A stretch of 64,000 nt of DNA from Methylorubrum aminovorans (lineage in GTDB: Bacteria > Pseudomonadota > Alphaproteobacteria > Rhizobiales > Beijerinckiaceae): NCBI RefSeq assembly GCF_022179725.1, contig NZ_BPRC01000001.1, positions 868,001 through 932,000 on the forward strand, given 5' to 3'. Within the stretch, counting starts at the first letter, position 1. Every line of letters starts with the position of its first letter. The notes under the pieces were generated by a model, which was not told where the DNA came from, made no database searches, and saw only the letters and a list, made by a program, of their open reading frames with translations. This document shows positions 18,774 to 27,949 of this stretch, one piece after another. The translations under genes and the position numbers were made by a program.

Positions 18774-19760
18774 TCACGGCGGGGCCGCGGTGCCTTCCGC
18801 GGCCTCGTAGCAGCGTTGCGAGAGGCCCTGCGCCTTGGCCCGCTCCTCGACCGAATACGGTTTGCCGGAGCCCCAGAGCCCCTCCCGGCGTAGGGCGTCC
18901 GCGGTGCAGCGGGCGGCGATCCGGCAGGCTCCCGCCTCGCCGCCGGTGCGGGTGCAGTGCGCGACGTAATCCTTTCGGAAGTTCGCGAGCCCGGCCTTCG
19001 GGTGCGGACCGGTCAGCGTCACGAGGCCGGTCAGGAGGGCGAGCAGCACCGGCTGGTGGACGAGGTAGACCGCAAGGCTGTGCCGTCCGGCGAAGGCCGC
19101 CCCGCGCGCCATCGGGTTACGGGCGCGCCATTGTGCGAGCGCCGACCCTGCCAGCCTCGGCCGAAGCAGCTGGGCTAGCGTGATCCCGGCCAGCACCAGC
19201 CCGAACCAGGGAAACAGCGGCACCCAGTCGTTGCTGTCCGGCAGCCCTCGGCCGAGACCGAGAAAATAGAATTCCGGCGCGTCGAACAGGGGATGGGCCA
19301 CGACGTGCGGGGCTAGCATCACGCCGACGGCGGTGAGCGCCGCGACCCAAGCCGGCAGGAACACGAACGGCAGTCCCAGCAGGCTGGAGACGGCGATGCA
19401 GTGCAGGATGCCGAAGAAGATGTAGCTCTGCGGAAAGGCGATCCGCGTCGCCACCGTGATGAGGAGCGCCGCGCCGCCGATACGGGCGAGGCGCAGGATG
19501 AAGAGCCGCCAGCGCACACCGTCGCCGTTGGCGAGCACGAGGCCGACGCCGACCAGCAGCAGGAACGCGCCGGCGATGCCGTGGGCCGCCAGGCGTCCCG
19601 GTGGTGTCAGCGCGTAGTTTTGGGGCGTGAGTTGCAGGAAGCCGAGGTCCCACAGCCCATGATAGGCCGCCATCGCCGCGAGCGCCGTCCCGCGGGCCAG
19701 ATCGACGGCATCGATCCGCCGGCTCGGGCGGAGCGGCGTGGACGTGGGGGAGGCAGACAT
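18774..19760 (-). CDS. DUF1624 membrane protein (heparan-alpha-glucosaminide N-acetyltransferase-like)
   Basis: 328 aa with about seven membrane helices. RIDAVDLARGTALAAMAAYHGLWDLGFL at the N terminus is the conserved acyltransferase-3-like/DUF1624 start, and FFGILHCIAVSSLLGLPF and HSLAVYLVHQPVLLALL are family blocks. These proteins are thought to transfer acyl groups across the membrane. A C-terminal extension of about 80 residues with five cysteines (CTRTGGEAGACRIAARC, then RCYEAAEG) follows the last helix. Convergent with efp. Confidence 0.86.
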   Translation of the reverse strand: MSASPTSTPLRPSRRIDAVDLARGTALAAMAAYHGLWDLGFLQLTPQNYALTPPGRLAAHGIAGAFLLLVGVGLVLANGDGVRWRLFILRLARIGGAALLITVATRIAFPQSYIFFGILHCIAVSSLLGLPFVFLPAWVAALTAVGVMLAPHVVAHPLFDAPEFYFLGLGRGLPDSNDWVPLFPWFGLVLAGITLAQLLRPRLAGSALAQWRARNPMARGAAFAGRHSLAVYLVHQPVLLALLTGLVTLTGPHPKAGLANFRKDYVAHCTRTGGEAGACRIAARCTADALRREGLWGSGKPYSVEERAKAQGLSQRCYEAAEGTAAPP

Positions 19761-20118
19761 GGCCGCGGCCTACCACCGTTCGCGGGTCCGGGCGAAGGGT
19801 GCGCGCGTAAGCCGCTGCCTGCTGGACAGCCGGCCCTGCGCCCCCTCGCATCGTGCGCGTGAGGGGCGACACTCCCGCGAAAGGCGGCAGGGGCGACCTT
19901 AACCCTTTGTGCGGCCACGCTCTCCCGTGCCGGAATCTGTTCAAGACTGATCAGACAGGCCGGCGACACGGCCCCGGGGAGATGCGACATTGTCGCCATG
20001 CCTTCGAAAAATGATCATTTGAAGTGTCCCGTTGCCGGCCAAACGGGCTTTCCGCGTAATCTGACTTTGTTAACGTAGCTCCGGGATTGCGCCGCGCGAT
20101 TCGGCACGGGTTGCTTAC

Positions 20119-20727
20119 ATGTCGAACGATCACGAATTGAGTTCCGTCGAGCTTCGCACGCCGGACATGCGGCACCGCGCGACGGAGCGGGAAAGCGAGG
20201 AGGAGCGTCCGCCCGAACTCGTGGAGATCGCCGGGCGCATCAAGTGGTTCGACGTCTCGAAGGGGTTCGGCTTCATCGTGCCGGATGACGGCTCGGCGGA
20301 CGTGCTGCTGCACATCACCTGCCTGCGCCGGGATGGTCACCAGGCCGCGAGCGAGGGCGCGCGGATCGTGGTCGAGGCGGTAAAGCGCGCCCGCGGCTGG
20401 CAGACCTTCCGGGTGATCTCGCTGGATCAGTCGACCGCGCTCCACCCCTCCGAACTGCCCATGGCGCGCACGCATGAGGTCGTCACGCCCACGAGCGGCC
20501 TGGAGGTTGCGGTGGTGAAATGGTTCAATCGCCTGCGCGGCTTCGGCTTCCTCAGCCGCGGCGACGGCACGCCGGACATCTTCGTCCACATGGAGACTCT
20601 GCGCCGTTACGGCATCGCCGAGCTGAAGCCCGGCGAGCAGGTGCTGGTGCGCTACGGCGACGGCTCGAAGGGTGCTATGGCGGCGGAAGTCCGCCTCGTC
20701 GACGGGGCGCTTCCGGCCTCCCATTGA
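20119..20727 (+). CDS. Double cold-shock-domain protein
   Basis: 202 aa with two cold-shock domains. The first (about residues 38-100) carries [31 protein letters not shown]; the second (about 130-195) carries [31 protein letters not shown]. Both retain RNP1- and RNP2-type aromatic residues for single-stranded nucleic acid binding. An acidic/basic 35-residue N-terminal tail precedes them. Two-domain CSPs of this length are characteristic of alphaproteobacteria. The DUF192 gene starts immediately after the stop. Confidence 0.93.
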   Translation: MSNDHELSSVELRTPDMRHRATERESEEERPPELVEIAGRIKWFDVSKGFGFIVPDDGSADVLLHITCLRRDGHQAASEGARIVVEAVKRARGWQTFRVISLDQSTALHPSELPMARTHEVVTPTSGLEVAVVKWFNRLRGFGFLSRGDGTPDIFVHMETLRRYGIAELKPGEQVLVRYGDGSKGAMAAEVRLVDGALPASH

Positions 20728-20729
20728 CG

Positions 20730-21233
20730 GTGATCCGCGTGCCCGTGTTCCGATCCGCGTCCAAGCTCCTTCTCGCCGCCTGTCTCGCCGCGCTGGCGGC
20801 GGCGACCCAGCTGCCGCCGGCCCGAGCCCAGGACACGGCACCTGCCGCCCAGGCCGCGACCGAGCCGCTCGCCATCGTCGCGAAGAATGGCCGCCACGCC
20901 TTCCAAGTCGAGGTGATGCGCACCGACGCGCAGCGCGCCAAAGGGCTGATGTACCGCCGTTCCATGCCCGTCGACCATGGCATGCTGTTCGACTTCGAGC
21001 GGCCGGCGCCGGCCACCATGTGGATGAAGAACACTTACCTCTCGCTCGACATGGTGTTCATCCGCTCCGACGGCTCGATCGCCCGGATCGCCGCCGACAC
21101 CGAGCCGCTCTCGACCAAGGTGATCTCGTCGGGCGAGCCGGTTCTGGCGGTGCTCGAACTCAATGCCGGCACCGCCGCCAAGCTCGGCATCCGCGCCGGC
21201 GACCGGGTCGAGCACCCGATGTTCAAGCGCTGA
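20730..21233 (+). CDS. DUF192-domain exported protein
   Basis: 167 aa. An N-terminal signal peptide (SASKLLLAACLAALAAATQLPPARAQ, cleavage after ARA) is followed by a DUF192 domain: FQVEVMRTDAQRAKGLMYRRSMPVDHGMLFDFERPAPATMWMKNTYLSLDMVFI and GDRVEHPMF. The family is of unknown function. The start is one of three closely spaced GTGs; 20730 gives the longest signal peptide, 20739 and 20745 are alternatives. bchD begins 8 bases after its stop. Confidence 0.85.
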   Translation: MIRVPVFRSASKLLLAACLAALAAATQLPPARAQDTAPAAQAATEPLAIVAKNGRHAFQVEVMRTDAQRAKGLMYRRSMPVDHGMLFDFERPAPATMWMKNTYLSLDMVFIRSDGSIARIAADTEPLSTKVISSGEPVLAVLELNAGTAAKLGIRAGDRVEHPMFKR

Positions 21234-21241
21234 GCCCCGCG

Positions 21242-23026
21242 ATGGCCCCGGAGCCCGACGATCCGGCCGGGGCCTGGGACGATGCGCTGCGCGCCGCCGC
21301 CCTGTTCGCCGCCGATCCGCACGGCCTCGGCGGAATCGTGCTGCGCGCTCGCGCCGGGCCGGTGCGCGACCTTTGGCTCGACCATCTTCGCGACCTTTTC
21401 GCCGGGCCGATCCGCCGGATGCCGCCGGGCATCGCCGACGACCGGCTGATCGGTGGCCTCGATCTGCCCGCGACCCTGCGCGCCGGCCGCCCCGTGATCC
21501 AGCGCGGACTTCTGGCGGAGGCCGATGGCGGGCTCGTGCTGGTGCCGATGGCCGAGCGGCTGGAGCGCGGCACCGTCGCCCGGCTCGCGGCCGCCCTCGA
21601 TACTGGAATGCTGAGACTCGAACGCGACGGTCTCGCCGCCCGGCTCCCGGCCCGGTTCGGCCTCGTGCTGCTCGACGAAGGACAAGAGGACAAGGGGAAT
21701 GAGGACGAGGCCGTCGCGGCGGCCCTCGCCGACCGGCTCGCCTTCCGCATCGACCTGAACGGCGTGGGCCTGCGCGAGGCGCAGGCCACGGCATCACGAC
21801 GGGGAGAGACGCCGACGCGACGGGAGTCGCGGGCGCCGATGCCACCCGGACAGGCCCCGGACGATCCGGTCGCCACCCTGTGCGCCGTCGCGGAAGCCTT
21901 CGGCGTCGCATCCCTGCGGGCGCCGCTCCTCGCCCTCCGGGCCGCCCGGCTGATCGCGGCGGCGGCGGGCCGTGCGGAACCGGGCGAGGCCGACCTGATC
22001 GAAGCGGCCGGGTTCGTGCTCGCCCCGCGGGCGACGCGGCTGCCCTCTCCGCCGCAACCCGACGGGGACGCGGCAGAGCACCCGCCGCCTCCGGAGCCGC
22101 ATCCTCCGCAAGACGCTCAGCCAGCGCCCGACGACGCGTCGGAGCGAAACGAGTCGACGGCACAAGCGCCCGACGAAAGGGTGCTCGAAGCCGTCCGCGC
22201 CGCATTGCCAAAAAATCTGCTGGCGCAGCTTCTCGCCGGCGGGCCGCCGCTGCGCGCGACCGCTGCCGGGCGGATGGGTGCGGCCTCGGCCTCGCCGCTG
22301 CTGGGCCGCCCAGTCGGCAGCCGTCCCGGCGACCCGCGCCGGGGGCGGCTCGACCTGATTGCGACGCTCCGCGCCGCCGCCCCGTGGCAGCGCCTGCGTC
22401 GAGCCGGGGATGACGTGGGCCGTATCGTCGTCACCCCGGAGGATTTCCGGATCCGCCGGCTGAAGCGGCGCAGCGAGACCACGACGATCTTCTGCGTCGA
22501 TGCCTCCGGCTCGGCGGCGCTCGAACGGCTGGCGGAAGCGAAGGGCGCCGTCGAATTGCTGCTCGCCGAGGCTTACGTCCGGCGCGACCGGATCGCCCTC
22601 GTTGCCTTCCGCGGCACCGGCGCCGAGACCGTGCTGCCGCCGACGCGCTCTCTAGTGCGGGCCAAGCGCGCGCTGGCAGGCCTGCCGGGCGGGGGCGGCA
22701 CGCCGCTCGCCGCCGGGCTCGACGCCGCGGCGGCCCTGGCGCTCGGTATCCGCCGCGGGGGCGGAAGCCCAGTCATCGTCCTGCTCACCGACGGGCGCGC
22801 CAACGTCGCCCGCTCCGGCCTCGGCGGCCGGGCGCTCGCCGGGGAGGAGGCGCTGGCCGCCGCCCGCCTGCTGCGGGTCCAAGGCCTGCCTATCCTCGTG
22901 ATCGACACCGGCGCGCGTCCGGACGGCGCGCGCCGCCTCGCCGAGGCGGCGCAGGCGCGCTATTGTCCGCTGCCCCACGCCGATGCGGGCAGCGTCAGCG
23001 CGGCGGTGCGCGCCGCCACAGCCTGA
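21242..23026 (+). CDS. bchD: Magnesium chelatase subunit D
   Basis: 594 aa. An N-terminal AAA+-like domain with a degenerate P-loop, a Pro/acidic linker (about residues 275-320, PSPPQPDGDAAEHPPPPEPHPPQ), and a C-terminal von Willebrand A domain. The MIDAS motif is TTIFCVDASGSAALERLAEAKGAVELLLAEAY with a downstream GGGGTPLAAGLDAA. With BchI and BchH it inserts Mg2+ into protoporphyrin IX, the first committed bacteriochlorophyll step. bchO follows directly. bchI, which often precedes bchD, is absent here. Confidence 0.95.
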   Translation: MAPEPDDPAGAWDDALRAAALFAADPHGLGGIVLRARAGPVRDLWLDHLRDLFAGPIRRMPPGIADDRLIGGLDLPATLRAGRPVIQRGLLAEADGGLVLVPMAERLERGTVARLAAALDTGMLRLERDGLAARLPARFGLVLLDEGQEDKGNEDEAVAAALADRLAFRIDLNGVGLREAQATASRRGETPTRRESRAPMPPGQAPDDPVATLCAVAEAFGVASLRAPLLALRAARLIAAAAGRAEPGEADLIEAAGFVLAPRATRLPSPPQPDGDAAEHPPPPEPHPPQDAQPAPDDASERNESTAQAPDERVLEAVRAALPKNLLAQLLAGGPPLRATAAGRMGAASASPLLGRPVGSRPGDPRRGRLDLIATLRAAAPWQRLRRAGDDVGRIVVTPEDFRIRRLKRRSETTTIFCVDASGSAALERLAEAKGAVELLLAEAYVRRDRIALVAFRGTGAETVLPPTRSLVRAKRALAGLPGGGGTPLAAGLDAAAALALGIRRGGGSPVIVLLTDGRANVARSGLGGRALAGEEALAAARLLRVQGLPILVIDTGARPDGARRLAEAAQARYCPLPHADAGSVSAAVRAATA

Positions 23027-23033
23027 GGCCCGT

Positions 23034-23942
23034 TTGCTCTTGCCCCTCCACGACGACCGTCCGGATTGGGAGCGCGACGGCCGCGACTGGCCGCACCGAG
23101 CCGCGAGCCGCTTCGTCGAGGCGGCCGGCCTCCGCTGGCACCTGCAGGAATTCGGCGAGCCGGACGCACCCGGCCTGCTGCTCCTGCACGGCACCGGGGC
23201 CGCGACCCATTCCTGGCGTGGGCTGGCGCCGCTCCTGGCCGCGCGCGGGTTCCGCGTAGTGGCGCCCGATCTGCCGGGCCACGGCTTCACCGATCCGCTG
23301 CCTGCCCGCCACCTCTCCCTGCCCGGCATGGCCGAGGCGGTGGGCGACCTCGCCGCCGGCCTCGGCCTGACGCCGCGCCTCGCCGTGGGTCACTCGGCCG
23401 GCGCCGCTGTGCTCGCGCGGATGTGCCTCGACCGGCGCATCGCTCCCGACCTGTTGGTGGCGCTCAACGGCGCGCTGACTCCGTTTCCAGGGGTTGCCAG
23501 CTTCCTGTTTCCCAGCATTGCCCGGATGCTGTTCCTCAACCCGGTGACGCCGAAAGTCTTCGCCTGGGGCGCCGACCGGGCCGCGGTGCGCCGGCTCATC
23601 GACGGCACCGGCTCGCGCCTCGATGCGCAGGGGCTCGACCTCTACCGGCGGCTGTTCACCCGCGCCGGCCACGTCGCCGGCGCGCTCGGCATGATGGCAA
23701 ACTGGGATCTGCCAGCACTGTCGCGCGATCTGCCGCGGCTCGACACCCGCACGCTGCTGATCGTCGGCGGCGACGACAAAGCGATCAAGCCGGAGGACGC
23801 CTTCACCCTCCGCGAGCGCCTGCCGGACTCCCGCGTCGAGCTGCTGCGGGGGCTCGGCCATCTCGCCCACGAGGAGGCGCCGGAGCGGGTTGCCGACATC
23901 ATCCTGGCGGAAGCGGGCGCCGCGCGGACCACGCCGGCCTGA
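23034..23942 (+). CDS. bchO: BchO, alpha/beta-hydrolase of the magnesium chelatase locus
   Basis: 302 aa. The N-terminal DWERDGRDWPHRAASRFVEAAGLRWHLQEFG is characteristic of BchO. The hydrolase fold shows the oxyanion strand LLLLHGTGAATHSW, the nucleophile elbow GHSAGAAV and a C-terminal His in GLGHLAHEE. Its role in Mg-protoporphyrin formation is not biochemically settled. The start is a TTG at 23034 or 23040, with GAGG at 23025-23028 overlapping the bchD stop; no ATG is available. Confidence 0.92.
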   Translation: MLLPLHDDRPDWERDGRDWPHRAASRFVEAAGLRWHLQEFGEPDAPGLLLLHGTGAATHSWRGLAPLLAARGFRVVAPDLPGHGFTDPLPARHLSLPGMAEAVGDLAAGLGLTPRLAVGHSAGAAVLARMCLDRRIAPDLLVALNGALTPFPGVASFLFPSIARMLFLNPVTPKVFAWGADRAAVRRLIDGTGSRLDAQGLDLYRRLFTRAGHVAGALGMMANWDLPALSRDLPRLDTRTLLIVGGDDKAIKPEDAFTLRERLPDSRVELLRGLGHLAHEEAPERVADIILAEAGAARTTPA

Positions 23943-23977
23943 ATCGCCTCTTGCGCTAACGAGAATCCCGGCCATAG

Positions 23978-23995
23978 TGTCAACTGATGTTGACA
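23978..23995. promoter_or_regulatory. Predicted PpsR/CrtJ operator overlapping the crtI start codon
   Basis: TGTCAAC-TGAT-GTTGACA is a perfect 7-bp-arm palindrome that fits the PpsR/CrtJ consensus TGT-N12-ACA exactly. The crtI ATG (23987-23989) lies inside it. PpsR represses photopigment genes in oxygen and light in purple bacteria. A weak sigma-70-like pair, TTGCGC (23951-23956) and CATAGT (23973-23978), precedes it, so a bound repressor would cover the -10 region and the start codon. Confidence 0.75.
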
Positions 23996-25513
23996 CTTGC
24001 CGTCAAGCCGACTGACGCGACAGGCCCCGATGCCCGGCCGCACGCCGTCGTGATCGGTTCCGGCTTCGGCGGGCTGGCGGCGGCGATCCGGCTTGGCGCG
24101 CGCGGTTACCGCGTCACCGTGCTGGAGCGGCTCGACCAACCCGGCGGCCGTGCCCGCGTTCACCGGCAGGATGGCTTCACCTTCGATGCCGGGCCGACCA
24201 TCGTCACGGCGCCGTTCCTGTTCGAGGAGCTGTGGCGCCTGTGCGGGCGGGCGATGCACGAGGACGTCGCCCTCGTGCCGATGCAGCCGTTCTACCGCAT
24301 CCGCTTCGAGGACGGCGAAAGCTTCGCCTATAGCGGCGACCGCGCGGCGATGCGGGCGGAGGTCGCCCGGTTCTCGCCCGATGACGTGACCGGCTACGAG
24401 CGCTTCATGGCCCATAGCGAGGCCGTGTGCCGGGTCGGATTCGAGAGACTCGGCCACGTCCCCTTCGGGAGCGTCGGTGCGATGCTGCGGATCGCGCCCG
24501 ACCTCCTGCGCCTCTCGGGCCATCGCAGCGTCTACGACGTGGTCGCCCGCTTCATCGGCGACGAGCGGCTGCGCACGGTCTTCAGCTTCCATCCGCTGCT
24601 CATCGGCGGCAACCCGTTCCGCGCCAGCGGCATCTACTGCCTCATCGCCCATCTGGAGCGGCAGTGGGGCGTCCACTTCGCCATGGGCGGCACCGGGCGG
24701 CTGGTGGACGGGCTCTGCGGCCTGATCCGTGGGCAGGGCGGGACGATCCGCTGCGGCGCGGACGTGGCGCGCATCCGGGTCGAGGGCGGGGCGGCGACCG
24801 GCGTCGCGTTGGCGGACGGCGAGAGCATTCCCGCTGACATCGTCGTCTCGAACGCCGATTCCGCCTTCACCTACGGCACGTTGCTCGGCGGCCGGACCCG
24901 GCGCTGGAGCGCGCGGCGGCTCGCGCGCGCCGCGTCCTCCATGGGGCTGTTCGTCTGGTATTTCGGCACCCGGAGGAAATACCCGGAGGTCGATCACCAC
25001 ATGATCCTGATGGGCCCGCGCTACCGCGCGTTGCTGCAGGACATTTTCGATCGCAAGCATCTGGCGGACGATTTCAGCCTCTACCTCCACCGCCCGACCG
25101 CGACCGACCCGCTGCTCGCCCCGCCGGGCTGCGATGCCTTCTACGTGCTCGCGCCGGTGCCGAACCTGGCCGGCGGCCAGGATTGGGCGCGGCTCGCCGA
25201 GCCCTACCGCCAGCGGATCGCCCACTTCCTCGAAGGCTCGGTGCTGCCGGGGCTGTCCGACGCCCTCGTCACTTCGCGGGTGACGACGCCGCAGGACTTC
25301 TCCGACGACTTCCTGAGCTTTCGCGGCTCCGGCTTCGGGCTCGAACCGGTGCTGACGCAATCGGCGTGGTTTCGCCCGCACAACCGCTCGGAGGACGTGG
25401 CGAACCTCTTCCTCGTCGGCGCGGGGACACACCCCGGCGCTGGTCTGCCGGGCGTTCTCTCCTCGGCCCGTGTCCTCGATTCCGTGGTGCCGGATGCCCG
25501 TGTTCGTGCCTGA
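23987..25513 (+). CDS. crtI: Phytoene desaturase
   Basis: 508 aa FAD-dependent CrtI-type carotene desaturase. N-terminal dinucleotide-binding fold AVVIGSGFGGLAAAIRLGARGYRVTVLERLDQPGGRARV; C-terminal CrtI signature NLFLVGAGTHPGAGLPGVLSSARV. It desaturates phytoene to neurosporene or lycopene; the product number cannot be read from sequence. Its start codon lies within a TGT-N12-ACA palindrome. crtB overlaps its last 20 bases. Confidence 0.96.
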   Translation: MLTLAVKPTDATGPDARPHAVVIGSGFGGLAAAIRLGARGYRVTVLERLDQPGGRARVHRQDGFTFDAGPTIVTAPFLFEELWRLCGRAMHEDVALVPMQPFYRIRFEDGESFAYSGDRAAMRAEVARFSPDDVTGYERFMAHSEAVCRVGFERLGHVPFGSVGAMLRIAPDLLRLSGHRSVYDVVARFIGDERLRTVFSFHPLLIGGNPFRASGIYCLIAHLERQWGVHFAMGGTGRLVDGLCGLIRGQGGTIRCGADVARIRVEGGAATGVALADGESIPADIVVSNADSAFTYGTLLGGRTRRWSARRLARAASSMGLFVWYFGTRRKYPEVDHHMILMGPRYRALLQDIFDRKHLADDFSLYLHRPTATDPLLAPPGCDAFYVLAPVPNLAGGQDWARLAEPYRQRIAHFLEGSVLPGLSDALVTSRVTTPQDFSDDFLSFRGSGFGLEPVLTQSAWFRPHNRSEDVANLFLVGAGTHPGAGLPGVLSSARVLDSVVPDARVRA

Positions 25514-26555
25514 TCCCTCCGCCGCCAGCCCCAGCGACTGGGCCGCCTGCCGGGCCACGATCCGCGCCGGGTCGAAAAGCTTTTTCGCGGCCTCGATGCT
25601 GCTGCCGCCTAAGGTGCGGGTGTCCGCCTACGGCCTCTACGCCTTCTGCCGCCTCTCCGACGATGCGGTGGACGCGGCGGGCGGCAACCGGGGCGCATCC
25701 CTGGCGCGGCTGGAACGGCGGCTGACGGCGGCGCTCGCCGGCCGGCCCGCCGACCACCCGGCCGACCGGGCGCTCGCCGAGGTCTTGGCCCGCCACACCA
25801 TCCCCGAGGCGCTGCCGCGTGCCCTGCTCGAGGGCTTCGCCTGGGACCTCGAAGGGCGGCGCTACGACACCCTGTCGGATCTCGCCGCCTACGCCGCCCG
25901 CGTCGCGGGAACGGTGGGGGCGATGATGACGCTGGTGATGGGCGTGCGCGATGCGGACGCGCTCGCCCGCGCCTGCGACCTCGGCGTGGCGATGCAGTTG
26001 ACCAACATCGCCCGCGACGTCGGCGAGGATGCCCGCGCCGGGCGTCTCTACCTGCCGCGGAACTGGCTCGACGCGGCCGGAATCGATCCGGGCGCCTTCC
26101 TCGCCGACCCCCGGCTCAGCCCCGGCCTGCAACGGGTCGTGGCCGACCTGCTGACGGCGGCCGCCGAGCTCTACGCGCGCGCCGAGCCCGGCATCGCCGC
26201 ACTTCCCTTAGGTTGCCGCCCGGCGATCCGCGCCGCCGGCACGATCTACGCGGAGATCGGCCGCGCGGTGGAGGTGAACGGCCTCGATTCGGTGACCCGG
26301 CGCGCCCGCGTGAGCGGCGCTCACAAGGCTCGGCTGCTCGCCCGCGCCGTCCTGCCCGCGAGCCGCGCGCCGGGCCTCTCGGCGCCGCCGCTGCCGGAGA
26401 CAGCGTTCCTCGTGGAGGCCGTGCTCCACCATCCGGTCCTGGCCTCGCGCCGCCTACCGCCGTGGTGGAACGTTTCGGGTCAGGTCGTGCGCGTGCTCGA
26501 CCTGATCGAGGTGTTGGAGGAACGCGACGCGTTCCGCCGTTCCGCCCCGTCGTGA
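25494..26555 (+). CDS. crtB: Phytoene synthase
   Basis: 353 aa. It condenses two geranylgeranyl-PP molecules to phytoene. The two aspartate-rich motifs are present: FCRLSDDAVDAAGG (first DxxxD) and MQLTNIARDVGEDARAGRLYLP (second). GSKSFFAASMLLPPKVR is the conserved N-terminal block. The ATG at 25494 gives a 20-base overlap with crtI; an upstream in-frame start at 25470 would add 8 non-conserved residues. Immediate overlap with crtI shows a crtIB operon. Confidence 0.96.
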   Translation: MPVFVPDPSAASPSDWAACRATIRAGSKSFFAASMLLPPKVRVSAYGLYAFCRLSDDAVDAAGGNRGASLARLERRLTAALAGRPADHPADRALAEVLARHTIPEALPRALLEGFAWDLEGRRYDTLSDLAAYAARVAGTVGAMMTLVMGVRDADALARACDLGVAMQLTNIARDVGEDARAGRLYLPRNWLDAAGIDPGAFLADPRLSPGLQRVVADLLTAAAELYARAEPGIAALPLGCRPAIRAAGTIYAEIGRAVEVNGLDSVTRRARVSGAHKARLLARAVLPASRAPGLSAPPLPETAFLVEAVLHHPVLASRRLPPWWNVSGQVVRVLDLIEVLEERDAFRRSAPS

Positions 26556-26584
26556 GGAAAGTGGGTACAGCCGGATTCCCTTCT

Positions 26585-26598
26585 CCCCGCGAGCGGGG
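26585..26598. terminator. Short GC hairpin between convergent crtB and ureG
   Basis: CCCCG-CGAG-CGGGG is a 5-bp GC stem with a four-base loop in the 87-base gap between the 3' ends of crtB and ureG. It belongs to a CTTCTCCCCGC-type sequence; a related CCCTCTCCCCGCC lies near 6990. No clear T-run, so terminator function is tentative. Confidence 0.4.
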
Positions 26599-26642
26599 CG
26601 AAATGATGCGCACTCACCCGATGCGGATCACCTGAACCGGCC

Positions 26643-27257
26643 TCAACCCAATCCGCCCGCCTCGACGATGAAGCGCGCGACCGTGTCGGCCCCGTGTCCT
26701 TCGCGCAGCGAGGCGAACACGTAAGGCCGCGTACCGCGCATCCGCCGCGTGTCGGCCTCCATCACCGAGAGGTCGGCGCCGACCAGTGGCGCGAGGTCGG
26801 TCTTGTTGACGATGAGCAGGTCCGAGCGAGTGATGCCGGGTCCGCCCTTCCGCGGGATCTTCTCGCCGCCCGCCACGTCGATGACGTAGAGGGTGATGTC
26901 GGCCAGTTCCGGCGAGAAGGTCGCCGCGAGGTTGTCGCCGCCGGATTCGATCAGCACGAGGTCGAGCCGGGGAAATCGGCGACGCATCTCCGTCACGGCG
27001 GCAAGGTTGATCGAGGCGTCCTCGCGGATCGCCGTGTGCGGGCAGCCGCCGGTCTCGACCCCGAGGATGCGCTCCTCGGGTAGCGCCCCGGCCACGGTGA
27101 GGATGCGGGCATCCTCCTTGGTGTAGATGTCGTTGGTGATCGCGCAGATCTCGTAACGGTCGCGGAAGCGGCGGCAGAGCTGCTCCATCAGCGCCGTCTT
27201 GCCCGAGCCGACGGGGCCGCCGATGCCGACGCGCAGAGGTCCGTTGAGGGATGCCAT
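26643..27257 (-). CDS. ureG: Urease accessory GTPase UreG
   Basis: 204 aa SIMIBI-class GTPase that powers nickel delivery to urease. P-loop [10 protein letters not shown], the metal-binding CPH motif [32 protein letters not shown], and the guanine-specificity motif [13 protein letters not shown] use the ATG at 27257; an upstream TTG at 27266 (LDV extension) has better ribosome-binding-site spacing and cannot be excluded. Last gene of the urease operon. Confidence 0.96.
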   Translation of the reverse strand: MASLNGPLRVGIGGPVGSGKTALMEQLCRRFRDRYEICAITNDIYTKEDARILTVAGALPEERILGVETGGCPHTAIREDASINLAAVTEMRRRFPRLDLVLIESGGDNLAATFSPELADITLYVIDVAGGEKIPRKGGPGITRSDLLIVNKTDLAPLVGADLSVMEADTRRMRGTRPYVFASLREGHGADTVARFIVEAGGLG

Positions 27258-27274
27258 AACGTCCAAAGATGTCC

Positions 27275-27949
27275 TCAGGAGCGGAAGATGCGGGAATACT
27301 GCGTCTCGTGCCGGAAGGAACCGAGATCGAGCCGCAGGGTCGCGCTGCCGAGCGCGTCGAGGTCTCCGACCTGAAGCGTCTCCGCGAGTTTAGCGACCTG
27401 CGGCGTGAGCGCGGCGAGTACCGCCGTGCCGGCGCTCTGGCCGACCGGCGCCACCCGTAGCGCCGCCGAGACGAGGTTCTGGACGAAGGCGAGACCGTAG
27501 GCCGCCACCGTCGCTTTCCGCGCGACGCTGTGCGCGCCGGCCGCCGCGCCAACGGCCACGGGATAAGCAATCTCGGCCGCGAGCCGCTCGGCGACGGTCG
27601 AGAGGGTAGGGCAGGGCCACGCCCGCAACGTCGCGTCGAGAAAGCTGCGGCCCTGCTGGCTCGTTTCCAGGTGAAGCTCGCGCGAGGGGGCGAGCGCCAG
27701 CGCGAGATCGTTGATTTCGACGAGTCCCGCCCCGTCGCCCGCCTCCGTGGCGCGATGGGCGGCGGCGCAGAGGATCATGTCGTTGCGCCCCGCGCCCCGC
27801 TCCAGCACGTCGCCGAGCCAGTGGCAGAGGGTGGTGGCGTCTCGCACATCGCCGCACTCCACTGCCCATTCGAGTCCGTGGGAATAGGCGAAGGCACCGA
27901 CCGGGTAGGTCGGCGAGAGCCACGCCATCAGCCGCAGCGCATCAATCAT
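27275..27949 (-). CDS. ureF: Urease accessory protein UreF
   Basis: 224 aa, all-helical UreF family: [29 protein letters not shown] at the N terminus and a C-terminal [19 protein letters not shown] tail that typically contacts UreD. It acts as a gate and scaffold in the UreDFG apourease activation complex. The ATG at 27949 overlaps the ureE stop codon by 8 bases; the frame is open further upstream inside the His-rich ureE tail, but that extension is a shadow. Confidence 0.94.
   Translation of the reverse strand: MIDALRLMAWLSPTYPVGAFAYSHGLEWAVECGDVRDATTLCHWLGDVLERGAGRNDMILCAAAHRATEAGDGAGLVEINDLALALAPSRELHLETSQQGRSFLDATLRAWPCPTLSTVAERLAAEIAYPVAVGAAAGAHSVARKATVAAYGLAFVQNLVSAALRVAPVGQSAGTAVLAALTPQVAKLAETLQVGDLDALGSATLRLDLGSFRHETQYSRIFRS

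Noticed and set aside
22995-25558. Long minus-strand frames opposite bchO, crtI and crtB
   Set aside because: They arise from GC-rich third codon positions; the plus-strand genes are certain.
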